From assembly GCA_016285335.1 (NCBI GenBank), contig JAEEQO010000023.1, positions 1-21,170 of the forward strand: a DNA stretch of 21,170 bases. Direction: 5' to 3'. This document shows positions 1 to 5,914 of the stretch, one piece after another; the stretch's first letter is position 1, and every line of letters starts with the position of its first letter. This DNA comes from Victivallales bacterium. Lineage in GTDB: Bacteria; Verrucomicrobiota; Lentisphaeria; Victivallales; UBA1829. The notes beneath the pieces were generated by a model that worked only from the letters and a program-made list of their open reading frames with translations, was not told where the DNA came from and made no database searches. The position numbers were made by a program, and so were the translations under genes.

Positions 1-1
1 G

Positions 2-679
2 ATCATGGGCATCCGCGTGATCGTGCACGGCGATCCGGAGGAATACAAAAAGACAGGCGGGCTGGTGATCGCGAACCATCAGAGCTACGTCGACATCTTC
101 CTGCACGCGTCGGTCTTCGGGCTTCGCTTCACCCCGAAAAAGGAGATTCGGTCCTGGCCGCTCCTCGGCTGGTATACCGACATGACGCGTCCGATCTGGG
201 TCGACCGCGAATCGAAACAGGCGTCCGGCGCGCTGATGGAGCAGTTCCGCGACACCCTGCGGAAAAAGATCCCGCTGATCGTCTACCCGGAGGGCACCAC
301 GTCCGACGGGCAGCACGGCCTCAAGGAATTCAAAACGACGCCGTTCGAGACCGTTGTCGGCACCGACATCCCCATTCAGCCGGTCATTTCGATCTATCAC
401 CCGGCCGAGGGCGACATGCACCCCGCATGGTACGGCGACGCCACATTCCTGCCGCATCTGTGGGCGATCCTCGGCAACCGCCGGTCGACCGCCGACGTCT
501 ACATTCTCCCGCTCATCTATCCCGAGGGCCGCAACCGGAAACAGCTTGCGAAAGCCGTCCGCGAGGCCATGCTGAAAGCCTACTGCGAACACACCGGATG
601 GGTCCCGCCGGAACAGACTCCGACTGCCGCCGCCCCAACTTCCCCAAAGGAGGCCGACCGTGAACAACAAACTTCTTGA
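2..679 (+). CDS. plsC: PlsC-family acyltransferase, 5'-truncated by window edge
   Basis: Likely a 1-acyl-sn-glycerol-3-phosphate acyltransferase, which moves an acyl chain onto lysophosphatidic acid at the inner membrane in phospholipid synthesis. Counting from the first ATG (base 5), the sequence shows the catalytic NHxxxxD block (N24, H25, D30), a KEIRSWPLLGW block near residues 46-56, the glycerophosphate-binding block YPEGT (residues 94-98), and a PVIS block near residue 126. Family members usually have about 60 residues, often with a membrane helix, before the NHxxxxD block. Only 24 are present here and the frame is open to the window edge, so the true start is probably upstream. The last 20 bases overlap the next gene, which suggests translational coupling. 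The exact acyl acceptor is not determinable; the family also includes lyso-lipid and ornithine-lipid acyltransferases. Confidence 0.85.
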   Translation: MMGIRVIVHGDPEEYKKTGGLVIANHQSYVDIFLHASVFGLRFTPKKEIRSWPLLGWYTDMTRPIWVDRESKQASGALMEQFRDTLRKKIPLIVYPEGTTSDGQHGLKEFKTTPFETVVGTDIPIQPVISIYHPAEGDMHPAWYGDATFLPHLWAILGNRRSTADVYILPLIYPEGRNRKQLAKAVREAMLKAYCEHTGWVPPEQTPTAAAPTSPKEADREQQTS

Positions 680-1403
680 AAGGATCTCCGCCGTCTGGAC
701 GCTCGCGACAGGCCGTCCGCTGCCGTTTCTGCCGGAACCGGAAAAGGTCCCGGACGATTTCCCGGTCCTGATCCCGCCGGTCGGGCTCGTGATCGGGCTG
801 GGATGCGCGGTTCTGGCATGGATCCTCGTCTGGCTCTTCGGCGCGTTCGCAGGATCGGTCTTCGCCGGCATCTTGCTCGCGCTGATGCTTGAGATCATCA
901 CGGGCTGGCGCGGATTCAACGGCACAGCGCTTTTCGCGATCCGCTTCTTCCCGAATACCGGAAACGCCTCGCCGGACAAGTTCACCGCCCAGCCGATGTT
1001 TTTTGGCGCGGTCTTCTTCGCCATTCGTGCCGTCATGATCGCGGCGGCCGTGCAGGCAGGCGGGACGTTCTGGCTGATCGCGGTCATGCTGTGCGCCTAT
1101 TTCGCACGCGAGGAACTCAGCGCCGCCCGGACGTCAGGCGGCGGCGAGCTGATCCGGGCATCCCGCGGGGAACGCCAGAAAGGCGCCGTGGCAGGCTGCA
1201 TCCTGATCCTGCTGTTCATGCTGATCAGCCGGCGCATCTGGGGCGCGGCGGGGATGTTCCTGCTGACCTGGCTGGCCTCCTGGTACCTCATCAAACGCTC
1301 CGAGAACGGCTCGCTTGATTTCGACCGGAGAGCGTTCGACACGGCGGCATACCTGATCGAGACCGTCCTCCTGATCCTGACCGTGGTCTTCGTTCAACAC
1401 TGA
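660..1403 (+). CDS. Polytopic membrane protein resembling CobS (adenosylcobinamide-GDP ribazoletransferase), degenerate
   Basis: A 247-aa integral membrane protein starting at GTG 660. The start is supported by the strong Shine-Dalgarno AAAGGAGG at 646-653, six bases upstream. Hydrophobic segments lie at about 37-63, 65-83, 114-133, 137-148, 174-210 and 229-245. Length, hydrophobic layout and the early PPVGLVIGLGCAVLAW stretch recall CobS, which joins the lower ligand to adenosylcobinamide-GDP in B12 synthesis. However, where CobS has its Asp-rich DGLADTADG-type metal site, this protein has GWRGFNGTALFA, with none of those acidic residues. It is therefore either a divergent family member, an inactive relative or an unrelated membrane protein. 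No other cobalamin gene is visible. It overlaps plsC by 20 bases and was probably co-transcribed with it. No convincing terminator follows. Confidence 0.6.
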   Translation: MNNKLLERISAVWTLATGRPLPFLPEPEKVPDDFPVLIPPVGLVIGLGCAVLAWILVWLFGAFAGSVFAGILLALMLEIITGWRGFNGTALFAIRFFPNTGNASPDKFTAQPMFFGAVFFAIRAVMIAAAVQAGGTFWLIAVMLCAYFAREELSAARTSGGGELIRASRGERQKGAVAGCILILLFMLISRRIWGAAGMFLLTWLASWYLIKRSENGSLDFDRRAFDTAAYLIETVLLILTVVFVQH

Positions 1404-1564
1404 CAGATATGGCCCTATCCGGCAAATCCGCCGCCGTGTTCCTCGATTCCTCCAAGATGTGGCCTCGAATCTCACGCATCCAGGCATTCCGTCTGCGACA
1501 CCCTTGACGACCGATTCGTTCCATACTTTCCGTCTCAAAAAAAGCATTTGAACGGTTCCTCTGC

Positions 1565-1592
1565 TTGATTTTTGGAGAGGAAAGAGTATATT
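1565..1592 (+). promoter_or_regulatory. Sigma70-type promoter of the tRNA gene
   Basis: TTGATT (-35, 1565-1570), a 16-bp spacer, then TATATT (-10, 1587-1592). Transcription would start about 1599, some 13 bases before the mature tRNA 5' end at 1612, which is a normal leader for RNase P processing. The same 16-bp spacing and the same -10 hexamer recur before tssC and tssJ. Confidence 0.6.
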
Positions 1593-1611
1593 ATTTTATT
1601 CGGAGAAAAGT

Positions 1612-1687
1612 GGATCCTTAGCTCAGTGGTTAGAGCGGAGGTCTCATAAACCTTTGGTCGCTGGTTCGAACCCGGCAGGATCCACCA
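1612..1687 (+). tRNA. tRNA with CAU anticodon, probably tRNA-Ile2 (lysidine type)
   Basis: A full cloverleaf can be drawn by hand: a 7-bp acceptor stem (GGATCCT 1612-1618 with AGGATCC 1677-1683), D-arm GCTC/GAGC, anticodon stem GAGGT/ACCTT around loop CTCATAA, T-arm with TTCGAAC, discriminator A at 1684, and a genome-encoded CCA at 1685-1687. The anticodon is CAT. The G1-C72 pair rules out a bacterial initiator tRNA, which has an unpaired C1-A72. The D-arm, the anticodon loop and the following TTTGGTCGCTGGTTC closely resemble the Escherichia coli ileX/ileY minor isoleucine tRNA as I recall it. I therefore favour a TilS-modified AUA-decoding tRNA-Ile over elongator tRNA-Met. The identity assignment is inference; the tRNA itself is firm. 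Confidence 0.95.
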
Positions 1688-2067
1688 TTTTTATGCATTG
1701 ATTATCAATTGGTTTGAACTTAAACATTCCCATCTCCGCATTCCCTTCTTTTCCGTCATTTTGCCCTGTTTTTCGACTGGTTTTACCCCTCGTAAAGTAA
1801 AATTAAAGTATAACACTTTACTTGAGGTTAATCAAGCTCAGAAAAAACGATGCTGAAAAAGCAAAGAAGCCTCCTTCGGCACAACTCCAGCCCTGTTTTA
1901 CGGTAATCATGTCGCCAAAACGTATCAAAAAAAAGCCTTGAGCTCAGAATCGGCAAATTGGCGCGTTTTTCATTCGGCAAGTTGGCAAAAAATGAAGACC
2001 GGGAGCCGAAATATGACTCCCGATCATAAACTGCTGTCTGAGCCCCACGGAGATCGTTGCGCAAAAT
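1688..2067. other. AT-richer intergenic spacer with small symmetric sites
   Basis: No convincing gene is seen in these 380 bases. Structures visible: a 13-bp palindrome ATTGAT-T-ATCAAT at 1697-1709, just after the tRNA; an inverted repeat GTAAAGT (1792-1798) and ACTTTAC (1815-1821), separated by 16 bases; and two direct copies of CGGCAARTTGGC at 1951-1962 and 1975-1986, exactly 24 bases apart. These could be regulator sites for the downstream 234-aa gene or remnants of older sequence. No T-tract follows the palindrome, so it is not a clear tRNA terminator. Confidence 0.5.
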
Positions 2068-2772
2068 ATGAGATGCGCACCGCAAGTTGCCCATCATGTG
2101 ACAATAACGCAGCCCGAGATTTACGAGTATGTTCAGAACAACATGTGGCATTTACCTCTGGATGAACTCAAATCGGAACTGGAGGTCTCAAAACGAATTG
2201 CCAGGGCGCTCAGGGATGGAGTACCGATCAATCTGTCTTATGACCGCCTGATGGTCCTGGAATCAAATATCGCTTTTATTCGTCGGTTCTGCCTCAAAAG
2301 CCGGATCAGATGCGTGATCGAAGACTCGCGATACGGTGAGCTGTATGTCAAACTGAACCGATACCTGGCAAAGGTCATCGCCGAAATGTCGCAGGACATA
2401 GCGAAGATAACAAGAGGAGGCTGGACGACAAGACATGTCAATTTTCTGCGCGCGATTTCACCCTGGAGAGACCAGCTCGTTGCGATTCAGTTGCTCGCGG
2501 AGTTGAAGAAATGGTATGCAATGGTTCATGAGCGTTATCCGGAGTTCGATAGCGTTCTGTTCGAGGGGACGGGCCTCTTTAAGGATAACCCGGCCGTTCG
2601 TACGGAAAACGGCTCAAACGACCAGGCCGCTATTCCGGCTCAAAGACCAAGAAGAAAGCCCTCGTCTTCCCGCAAATCGTACGTTGCTATGCAAAAAGGT
2701 GCGTGGGATATGGCGAAGTTCCTGCTCAAACAATTTCCGCCGAGGCCATCGTCTATCTCCAAGCATAAATAA
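2068..2772 (+). CDS. Hypothetical protein, 234 aa, unrecognised
   Basis: I do not recognise this protein. It is predicted to be soluble, with no signal peptide or membrane helix. Residues about 15-165 are mixed charged/hydrophobic and probably mostly helical, with a WTTRHVNFLRAISPW stretch in the middle. The C-terminal 50 residues are basic and Ser/Pro-rich (RPRRKPSSSRKS), consistent with a flexible tail or nucleic-acid contact. ATG 2068 is the first start after in-frame stops at 1993 and 2014, but it has only a distant GGAG. GTG at 2098 is an alternative. The gene is AT-richer than its neighbours and stands alone between the tRNA and the T6SS cluster, followed by a strong terminator, which supports a real transcription unit. 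Horizontal acquisition is likely but not proven. A T6SS-linked role (effector, immunity or regulator) cannot be claimed from sequence. Confidence 0.55.
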   Translation: MRCAPQVAHHVTITQPEIYEYVQNNMWHLPLDELKSELEVSKRIARALRDGVPINLSYDRLMVLESNIAFIRRFCLKSRIRCVIEDSRYGELYVKLNRYLAKVIAEMSQDIAKITRGGWTTRHVNFLRAISPWRDQLVAIQLLAELKKWYAMVHERYPEFDSVLFEGTGLFKDNPAVRTENGSNDQAAIPAQRPRRKPSSSRKSYVAMQKGAWDMAKFLLKQFPPRPSSISKHK

Positions 2773-2790
2773 TCTGAACAGATATGCACA

Positions 2791-2840
2791 TGGGCCGTCA
2801 GACTGTTTTTTAAAGACAGATGGCGGCCCAATATTTTTCT
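2791..2840 (+). terminator. Rho-independent terminator after the 234-aa gene
   Basis: TGGGCCG at 2791-2797 pairs perfectly with CGGCCCA at 2824-2830. The inner stem continues as CA...CTGT with ACAG...TGG plus small mismatches around a T/A-rich loop. The 3' side is followed by ATATTTTTCT (2831-2840). It lies 18 bases after the stop of the preceding gene. The strong outer GC stem plus U-tract make this a convincing intrinsic terminator. Confidence 0.85.
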
Positions 2841-2913
2841 ACCAGATATTAATATACATTTCTATAAAATGCAGATTATACTTTCCGTTTATTTCCGAAT
2901 GTTATAAATGTTA

Positions 2914-2940
2914 AGATTTTCTACTCCAAGTAGAAAATCT
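2914..2940. repeat. Perfect 12-bp inverted repeat with 3-base loop
   Basis: AGATTTTCTACT (2914-2925) and AGTAGAAAATCT (2929-2940) are exact reverse complements around CCA. The hairpin is near-ideal but has no T-tract on either side within the next bases, so it is not a standard terminator. It could be a protein-binding site, a transcript-end structure or the tip of a degraded small mobile element. Only one copy is present in the window. Confidence 0.75.
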
Positions 2941-3172
2941 CGAATCAGACTGAAACTTAATAATCGATTACATTAGATGTTTCAGAAAAAGCAATTATTT
3001 TTTCTGCTCGATCCTGTTCAGAACGACAAACCGCCAACTGTAAGCTCAAAAGACAATCATGTTGACACACGTCCCCCCCCACAGTTCAGATATGCTTTTG
3101 CATGAGCCGTCTGACATGGCCGCATTCAGGCCACATCGAATATCAAAACAAACTGGATGCCACGCTCGTGTC

Positions 3173-3200
3173 ACCTGTTCGATCCTGGTCCTTGCCACCA
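3173..3200 (+). pseudogene. 3' tRNA fragment (T-arm, acceptor strand, CCA) without a 5' half
   Basis: ACCTG-TTCGATC-CTGGT (3173-3189) has the conserved TTCRA T-loop and a T-stem with one T-T mismatch. It is followed by CCTTGCC (3190-3196), a discriminator A and CCA (3198-3200). A terminator starts ten bases later, as is usual downstream of tRNA genes. No GGCAAGG-type 5' acceptor strand, D-arm or anticodon arm can be found in the 90 bases upstream. A small CACG/CGTG hairpin just before it (3161-3170) could be what is left of a long variable arm. It differs from the intact tRNA at 1612, so it is not a duplicate of that gene. The best reading is a tRNA remnant or the residual end of a tRNA attachment site. 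Confidence 0.55.
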
Positions 3201-3210
3201 TTTGAATTTC

Positions 3211-3242
3211 AAAGCTCGATGAATTCCATCGGGCTTTTTTCA
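3211..3242 (+). terminator. Rho-independent terminator downstream of the tRNA fragment
   Basis: AAAGCTCGATG (3211-3221) pairs with CATCGGGCTTT (3227-3237) through one G-T pair around a short AATTC loop. The 3' arm runs into a TTTTTT tract ending at 3240. This is a clear intrinsic terminator, even though the gene it served now appears to be only a tRNA remnant. Confidence 0.8.
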
Positions 3243-3265
3243 TTTTTCTCCCACAAATCCGAGCT

Positions 3266-3435
3266 CAAAACTGCTATCGGAGTCATAAATCATACCATTT
3301 TCGGATCCGCTTTCAGACCCCAAAATAGCAGTTTTGCTACAAAATGCGATGCTAGGATAGCAAAGAGTTGGAACTCTTGAAAACCAATTTTGAGGGTAAA
3401 TCGCCGGGGAGTTGTACCTTTGGATAGCAGTTTTT
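3266..3435. repeat. Three copies of an ATAGCAGTTTT(G/T) word, one inverted
   Basis: CAAAACTGCTAT (3266-3277) is the exact reverse complement of ATAGCAGTTTTG (3325-3336). A third, direct copy ATAGCAGTTTTT sits at 3424-3435. The second copy also folds locally as TAGCA/TGCTA. Two AAATCGCCGG words lie nearby, at about 3394 and 3437. The function is unknown; regulator sites or remnants of a duplicated spacer are possible. Confidence 0.6.
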
Positions 3436-3543
3436 CAAATCGCCGGTTCCGTCATATTCCCGTCATATTTTGAGCTCAAATCGGTATTCTTCCGACTTTT
3501 TTCGAACTTTTTTGGCATAGTCCAGGCATGTGTCACCAGTTTT

Positions 3544-3740
3544 TTGAAAGAATACAGTGTGCATTTATGTTTAAGCTCATAAGCAATTTTGTTTCTTTTT
3601 GCACAAAGTCAATGAAAAGAAACGAATGAAGCGCAAAACAAACACGAGGGGGAAGCCCCACACCAGTACTTTTTTCCCTTGCACTGACGGGAAGCAAAAA
3701 CGGCATTCACAAGCGGAGGTGTTTTTTAGTTTTTCTTTTC
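3544..3740 (+). other. Structured spacer, candidate small RNA or leader region
   Basis: A weak promoter-like pair (TTGAAA 3544-3549, 16 bp, TATGTT 3566-3571) is followed by a perfect 9-bp inverted repeat GTTTCTTTT/AAAAGAAAC (3591-3599 and 3615-3623), a GGGG-AAG-CCCC mini-hairpin near 3650-3660, a TTCCC/GGGAA hairpin, and an ACACC/GGTGT outer pairing that ends in TTTTTTAGTTTTT (about 3722-3735). The layout of promoter, stem-loops and U-tract is what a trans-acting small RNA would look like. No homologous family is recognised, so this stays a candidate only. Confidence 0.25.
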
Positions 3741-3759
3741 ATTTTTCCAATTATGCCTC

Positions 3760-3787
3760 TTGACAATGCAACGTTCCGCAATATATT
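3760..3787 (+). promoter_or_regulatory. Sigma70-type promoter of the tssC operon
   Basis: A perfect TTGACA (-35, 3760-3765), a 16-bp spacer and TATATT (-10, 3782-3787). Transcription would start near 3794, giving a leader of about 67 bases before the tssC ATG at 3861. The run of tightly packed genes that follows (tssC to the DUF6931-like gene) has no further obvious internal promoter until 13390. Confidence 0.75.
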
Positions 3788-3860
3788 AAAGCAGACAGGT
3801 CTTTTTTCGAGACGCAATCCCCCATGAAGCAACATCCCATGAACAGGCAGGCATTACGAA

Positions 3861-5378
3861 ATGAAACCAATGGCTTTCGCAGAAGATCTCAAAACAGAAA
3901 AGACTTCGCCTGCCAGGGTAACTGAACAGGTCCGGGACAATCCACCGTCTGAGCGGAAGGAAGACCCGTTCGAGCTTCTTCTCGCTGAAAAAAAAGATGA
4001 GGTGGAGTTTGAAATGGGAATCGCGACGCTGCTGAAAACGATTCTGCAGAACAGCAGCATGGGTACGTCGGCCCCGGAGGAGCTGATCGCCGGCGTCATC
4101 GCCGAGATCGACAAGCGGCTTTCGGCTCAGATCAACCTGATCCTGCACAACGAAGCGTTCCAGCGGCTTGAGGGCTCATGGCGCGGGCTTCACTATCTCG
4201 TTTTTCAATCTCCTGCCGCCAATGACATCAAAATCCGCGTTCTGAACCTTTCGTTCCACGAGATGTTCAGCTGCCTGAAAAAATACCCCGGAACGACCTG
4301 GGATCAGAGTCCGCTGTTCAAACTGATCTACGAATCCGAATTCGGGACGGCGGGCGGCGAGCCGTTCGGATGCCTGATCGGGGATTATTATTTCGACGAA
4401 ACGCCGCCCAGCGTGGAGACGCTGAAGAGAATCGCGAAAATCGCGAGCGCGGCGCATGTCCCATTCATTTCGGGGACATCGCCCGCAGTGATGAACATGG
4501 ACTCCTGGCAGGAGCTCGCCAACCCAAGGGATTACAGCCGCATCTTCAATTCGCCCGAATATCTGACATGGCGGAACCTGCGGGACAATCCGGACAGCCG
4601 GTATATCGCCCTGACGCTGCCGAGAGTCCTGGCTCGCATCCCGTACGGGAGCCTGACATCGCCGGTCAACGGAATGGATTTCGAGGAAGACGTGGGTGCC
4701 GGAGTCCCTCACAATCATTGCTGGATGAATGCGGCTTTCGTGATGGGGAGCAACGTGATCCGGGCGTATGCGAAATACGGCTGGTGCGTCCGCATCTACG
4801 GATTCGACGGGGGAAGCTGCGCCGATCTTCTGCCTTCCGGGCAGTACCCGTTTTACGAGGATTCCCCTGTCCCGTCCCCGCTGGAGATTGCGATCACGGA
4901 CCAGCGCGAGACGGAGCTTTCCCGCAACGGTTTTCTGGCTCTGTGCAGTCTGAAAAACACAAACCGCGCCGTATTTCAGAGCGGACAGACGCTGTATAAA
5001 GCCAAGACGTTTTCGACCAATGCGGCCACAAAGAACGAGGAATTGTCTTCCAAACTGCCCTGCGTGTTCGCCGTGAGCCGTTTCGCGCACTACCTGAAGT
5101 GCATCCTGCGGGACAAGATCGGCGGATTCCAGGACCCGAAGGAAATGGAACGATGGCTGAACGACTGGCTGGCGGACTATGTTTCCGGTGACCCGGACGC
5201 ACCGGACGAGATCAAGGCGAAATACCCCATGGCCGAGGCACGCGTCAGAGTGGTCCCGCATCGAGACAAACCCGGTCACTTCGAAGCGGAGATATACCTC
5301 CGTCCGCACTATCAGCTTGACAACCTGACCGCGGCGATCAAACTGGTCGCGCAGATTCCGGAAAGAGAGAAAATCTGA
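3861..5378 (+). CDS. tssC: T6SS contractile sheath large subunit TssC (VipB/ImpD)
   Basis: TssC pairs with TssB to form the contractile sheath around the Hcp tube in the cytoplasm. The 505-aa length matches the family. Canonical blocks are present in order: FQRLEGSWRGLHYLV (from residue 100), DQSPLFKLIYESEFGT, GEPFGCLIGDYYF (near 165-178), PDSRYIALTLPRVLARIPYG, CWMNAAFVMGSNVIRAYA, YGWCVRIYGFDGG, SRFAHYLKCILRDKIG (near 405-420), ERWLNDWLADYV and RPHYQLDNLTA close to the C-terminus. The first 40 residues are a charged, non-conserved lead. ATG 3861 has only a weak AGGC-type ribosome site; a second ATG three codons later is possible. It is first in the operon. TssB, which usually sits directly upstream, is absent from the window. 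tssE starts two bases after its stop. Confidence 0.97.
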   Translation: MKPMAFAEDLKTEKTSPARVTEQVRDNPPSERKEDPFELLLAEKKDEVEFEMGIATLLKTILQNSSMGTSAPEELIAGVIAEIDKRLSAQINLILHNEAFQRLEGSWRGLHYLVFQSPAANDIKIRVLNLSFHEMFSCLKKYPGTTWDQSPLFKLIYESEFGTAGGEPFGCLIGDYYFDETPPSVETLKRIAKIASAAHVPFISGTSPAVMNMDSWQELANPRDYSRIFNSPEYLTWRNLRDNPDSRYIALTLPRVLARIPYGSLTSPVNGMDFEEDVGAGVPHNHCWMNAAFVMGSNVIRAYAKYGWCVRIYGFDGGSCADLLPSGQYPFYEDSPVPSPLEIAITDQRETELSRNGFLALCSLKNTNRAVFQSGQTLYKAKTFSTNAATKNEELSSKLPCVFAVSRFAHYLKCILRDKIGGFQDPKEMERWLNDWLADYVSGDPDAPDEIKAKYPMAEARVRVVPHRDKPGHFEAEIYLRPHYQLDNLTAAIKLVAQIPEREKI

Positions 5379-5380
5379 AC

Positions 5381-5914
5381 ATGGAAAACAATTCCGTTCA
5401 TTATCGTTCTTCCAAAAAGCAGGACCGTTTTCTGCCGTGCCTGATGGCGCGGCTGACGGACAACGAGCCGCAGAACCGGATCGACCATGGCCCTCAGATG
5501 TTCACGGTGGAGCAGCTGAAAACAAACATTATGAAGAACCTGGAAATGATCCTGAATTCAAGTTCGCGCCTGTCCGCGGACGAGAAAGACTGCGGCGCCA
5601 TCGTCCGGGATTCCGTGCTGTTTCTGGGGCTCCCGAATTTTTCCGGCCGGCCGAGCAGCAAAGACGCCATCGACGAGCTCCGGCAGGAGATCATACATCA
5701 GATCCAATGTTTCGAACCGCGGATCAAAGCCGACACCCTGGAAGTCGAAATGGAGGGGACCCCTGAATTCGGGGACGAATACATCCTCCGCATTTCCGGC
5801 ACGGTCGTGGCGGATCCGATCAACGAGTTTATCGTATTCGAGCAGAAAGTAGTCTGGGACGCTGGATCCCTTTCCATCCTTCCCGAGGCGCAGAACGGAG
5901 GCAATCATGGATAA
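5381..5914 (+). CDS. tssE: T6SS baseplate protein TssE (gp25/lysozyme-like)
   Basis: TssE is the gp25-like wedge component that nucleates sheath assembly at the baseplate. The 177-aa protein has a variable N-terminus (about 40 residues, including LPCLMARLTDNEP). The gp25 fold follows: QLKTNIMKNLEMILNSSSR, VLFLGLPNFSG, IDELRQEIIHQIQCFEPRIK (FEPR at 111-114, a family hallmark in TssE), then a beta-rich ILRISGTVVADPINEFIVFE segment. It begins two bases after tssC ends and overlaps tssF by eight bases. The N-terminal FLPCLMARLTD stretch resembles the conserved TssE start that docks to other baseplate proteins, which supports ATG 5381. Confidence 0.92.
   Translation: MENNSVHYRSSKKQDRFLPCLMARLTDNEPQNRIDHGPQMFTVEQLKTNIMKNLEMILNSSSRLSADEKDCGAIVRDSVLFLGLPNFSGRPSSKDAIDELRQEIIHQIQCFEPRIKADTLEVEMEGTPEFGDEYILRISGTVVADPINEFIVFEQKVVWDAGSLSILPEAQNGGNHG

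Larger units (their letters stand above)
2841..3759. other. Long AT-rich intergenic region upstream of the T6SS cluster
   Basis: No believable protein gene is seen on either strand, and there is no tssB or hcp here. Contents visible: perfect hairpins at 2914-2940 and 2983-3006 (CAGAAAAA/TTTTTCTG); a run of eight C at 3073-3080; a 3' tRNA fragment at 3173-3200 and a terminator at 3211-3240; a short repeat family around 3266-3435; two direct CGTCATATT copies 11 bases apart (3450 and 3461); and a structured stretch at about 3544-3740 that could encode a small RNA or act as the tssC upstream control region. Repeated GAGCTCAAA words occur at 3261 and 3472. Confidence 0.5.

Noticed and set aside
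1828..2151. 107-codon minus-strand frame in the spacer after the tRNA
   Set aside because: Overlaps the start of the 234-aa gene, has no ribosome site, and the translation shows no family features.
2914..2940. Hairpin TCTAC...GTAGA resembling a Cas12a CRISPR repeat stem
   Set aside because: A single copy with no spacer array and no cas gene in the window; the resemblance covers only five base pairs.
3073..3080. Run of eight C as a phase-variation tract
   Set aside because: It is in non-coding sequence with no promoter or reading frame that its length would switch.
1612..3200. tRNA at 1612 and tRNA fragment at 3173 as the two ends of one integrated element
   Set aside because: Their 3' ends share only the generic T-loop and CCA, not an extended identical core, so they cannot be attL/attR of the same event.
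3102..3380. 92-codon plus-strand frame
   Set aside because: It runs through the tRNA fragment and a strong terminator, so it is not a plausible coding region.
3508..3540. Sigma54-like TGGCA...GGCA pair upstream of tssC
   Set aside because: It lacks the required TTGC element at the right spacing, and a good sigma70 promoter lies closer to the gene.
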